Shown here: one piece after another, positions 5,404 through 6,754 of the stretch
Position numbering within the stretch: the first letter of the stretch is position 1
Layout: the number at the start of each line of letters is the position of its first letter
NCBI GenBank assembly: GCA_024278285.1
Contig: JAJRTM010000257.1
Coordinates: forward strand, 1-6,754
Length of the DNA stretch: 6,754 bases
DNA from: Planctomycetota bacterium
GTDB taxonomy: Bacteria; Planctomycetota; Planctomycetia; Planctomycetales; Planctomycetaceae
Reading direction: 5' to 3'
The notes under the pieces: generated by a model
Database searches by the model: none
Seen by the model: the letters and a program-made list of their open reading frames with translations, nothing else
What the model was told of the DNA's origin: nothing
Made by a program: the position numbers and the translations under genes

Positions 5404-6754
5404 CAGATTCGACCAATCTCAACTGCTCTATCAATTTTTCTCTTGCTGCCAAATACCATTTTTTTAATTGACCGCGATCATCCGGCATCAAAGGTGTTTC
5501 TGTAAACACAATAACCTGAATTTGAAAGACATTCGGGGCTTCATCAAGGATATCCTGCCAGGGAAAAGAAAACCGCCCGGTCACGGAATTGATATTACTT
5601 CCCTGGTTCGGAGCTGCAACCGTTTGGCCAGATTTATCAAAAGCTTCAAACAACAAAAAGCCAAGGTTGCGTCCCGGCTTGATCAATTGCACCGTCATTG
5701 TTTCCAAGAGGTCAGGATTCTTTCTCTCCACTTCACTTTCAATGACTGTCCAGCCGGTGTTTGTGTAGCAGAGTCTCAGGTCATGCCAGCCTTTGTATTT
5801 GGAATCAACTGAAAGTAGTACCAGGCCAAATTCCGATTCATAAACCCATTGCTTGGAAAGCTCTCCAAACTCGGCATTGATCGCTCGTTGCTTGGTTTCA
5901 AAAGTTTTTTGCTTCCACCCCAATAACTCAGGCGGCAAAGAATTTTGACGCAGCTCACCAATTTTCTGCTTTAGTTGTTCGGCTGAATTTTGGCCATTTA
6001 CGATACTTTGCTTATGATTTGATGACAGGCTCGAAGCCAGCCAACCTCCTCCAGAGAAAACAACAGCGATAAAACTAACAGCAATAATTCCTGCTGTTTC
6101 TGTTTTTTTCAACCATGTAGGAAGCGGTTGTTTTTCCTGCTCTTGCTTTTTTGTGAAACGCATCATGCCAGCTTCGATAGACCTCAAGCCGACAACCCAG
6201 CGATTCCAGATGAAGACCAGCTTTAAGAACTTCGGTTCTCTGGCAGAATTAAGGTGAGACTTCTCGGCAGCCGAAAGTGGAATGGGCCCCAGGAAGAATC
6301 TCAAAAGTTGATCACAGGAAATCATCCACAAAAACGCAACCAGAAAAATACCAAGCCCTAAGTAAGTATGTGCAGGCTCTTTGAGGAAATCGTAATTTCC
6401 AGATGCTTCCCCCCAAGTGATAAGAACGATACGGGCAACATTCATGGCTGCTGCCCCTAGAACCGATGCAAGAACCAATATCACGGTGAATAACAACGAA
6501 CGCTGATTCCAGACGGCAATGATTGCCGCTAATGCCAAAAAAGAAAACAACGATTGTACGCCGCTGCACGCTTCTTCCACAAATAAGACACGACTCGGCA
6601 GCTCAATCACAACTCCCTGACGAAAATGGGCTATCCCCAGCCAGTCCAAGGTAAAGCTACTCAACCCCGCTGTGTTTTGTTGCAGCCATTGAATCAGCCA
6701 AAGGTCTAATTTCAAAGGAGGGCGGACCAAAATCCAAAGCAACCCCCACGCAGA
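5390..6754 (-). CDS. exosortase fused to an EpsI-like C-terminal domain, 5' end outside the window (XrtU-like)
   Basis: An integral-membrane cysteine transpeptidase predicted to cleave and transfer proteins bearing a C-terminal sorting tail. The frame is open to the window edge (first codons S-A-W-G), so the true start and several N-terminal membrane helices are missing. The TTG at 6742 is not a credible start. Numbering from the edge, VEEACSGVQSL carries the catalytic Cys63 (6566-6568), MNVARIVLI carries Arg108 (6431-6433) and PAHTYLG carries His129 (6368-6370), so the triad is intact and embedded in hydrophobic helices. After a soluble linker a further membrane helix (about 220-240) leads to a C-terminal domain (about 270-450) with GWHDLRLCY at 321-329, resembling the EpsI family. 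I infer the planctomycete exosortase U type. That subtype is from memory, while the exosortase assignment is firm. It overlaps the TPR gene by 14 nt. Confidence 0.92.
   Translation of the reverse strand, partial: SAWGLLWILVRPPLKLDLWLIQWLQQNTAGLSSFTLDWLGIAHFRQGVVIELPSRVLFVEEACSGVQSLFSFLALAAIIAVWNQRSLLFTVILVLASVLGAAAMNVARIVLITWGEASGNYDFLKEPAHTYLGLGIFLVAFLWMISCDQLLRFFLGPIPLSAAEKSHLNSAREPKFLKLVFIWNRWVVGLRSIEAGMMRFTKKQEQEKQPLPTWLKKTETAGIIAVSFIAVVFSGGGWLASSLSSNHKQSIVNGQNSAEQLKQKIGELRQNSLPPELLGWKQKTFETKQRAINAEFGELSKQWVYESEFGLVLLSVDSKYKGWHDLRLCYTNTGWTVIESEVERKNPDLLETMTVQLIKPGRNLGFLLFEAFDKSGQTVAAPNQGSNINSVTGRFSFPWQDILDEAPNVFQIQVIVFTETPLMPDDRGQLKKWYLAAREKLIEQLRLVESDEEK

Noticed and set aside
5468..5812. 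114-codon plus-strand frame opposite the exosortase C-terminal domain
   Set aside because: It is antisense to a well-supported gene, with no recognisable motif and no good start context.

Overview
The window most likely comes from a planctomycete, probably of the order Planctomycetales and of moderate G+C content. This rests on protein character. There is an exosortase fused to an EpsI-like C-terminal domain. There is a lipoprotein of the GYxxVASGGxGCPPxxPPxxYW type, which I associate with Planctomycetes. There is also a Wza-like export lipoprotein with a long glycine tract. Genus cannot be assigned from the sequence alone.

Left edge (1-235). A minus-strand Shine-Dalgarno-like AGGAG followed by ATG codons at the very edge suggests that a divergent gene starts here and leaves the window. 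On the plus strand a possible 44-residue small ORF (75-209) runs up to the first lipoprotein gene. It overlaps that gene's earlier possible ATG as ATGA.

Plus-strand module (206-3838). Three genes lie in the same direction, and each product begins with a lipoprotein signal peptide. The first is a TPR / disordered linker / HEAT-repeat lipoprotein. The second is a small planctomycete-type lipoprotein with a proline-rich tail. The third is a Wza-like polysaccharide export lipoprotein (Poly_export plus SLBB regions) with a Gly/Arg tract. The gaps are 86 and 123 nt and contain small inverted repeats. The module closes with a very clear intrinsic terminator (3804-3838).

Minus-strand module (6754-3913). 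An exosortase with a fused EpsI-like domain enters from the right edge and is cut at its N-terminus. It keeps the Cys, Arg and His expected of an active exosortase. It overlaps by 14 nt a downstream gene for a membrane-anchored TPR protein, which implies translational coupling.

Taken together, this looks like a cell-envelope locus. One arm probably exports a polysaccharide through the outer membrane with lipoprotein helpers. The convergent arm processes and anchors C-terminally tagged proteins by exosortase chemistry with a TPR partner. Exosortases and exopolysaccharide genes are known to sit together in Proteobacteria, so a functional link is plausible, but it is inferred here only from position. 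No exosortase substrate (a PEP-CTERM-like tail) is encoded in the window.
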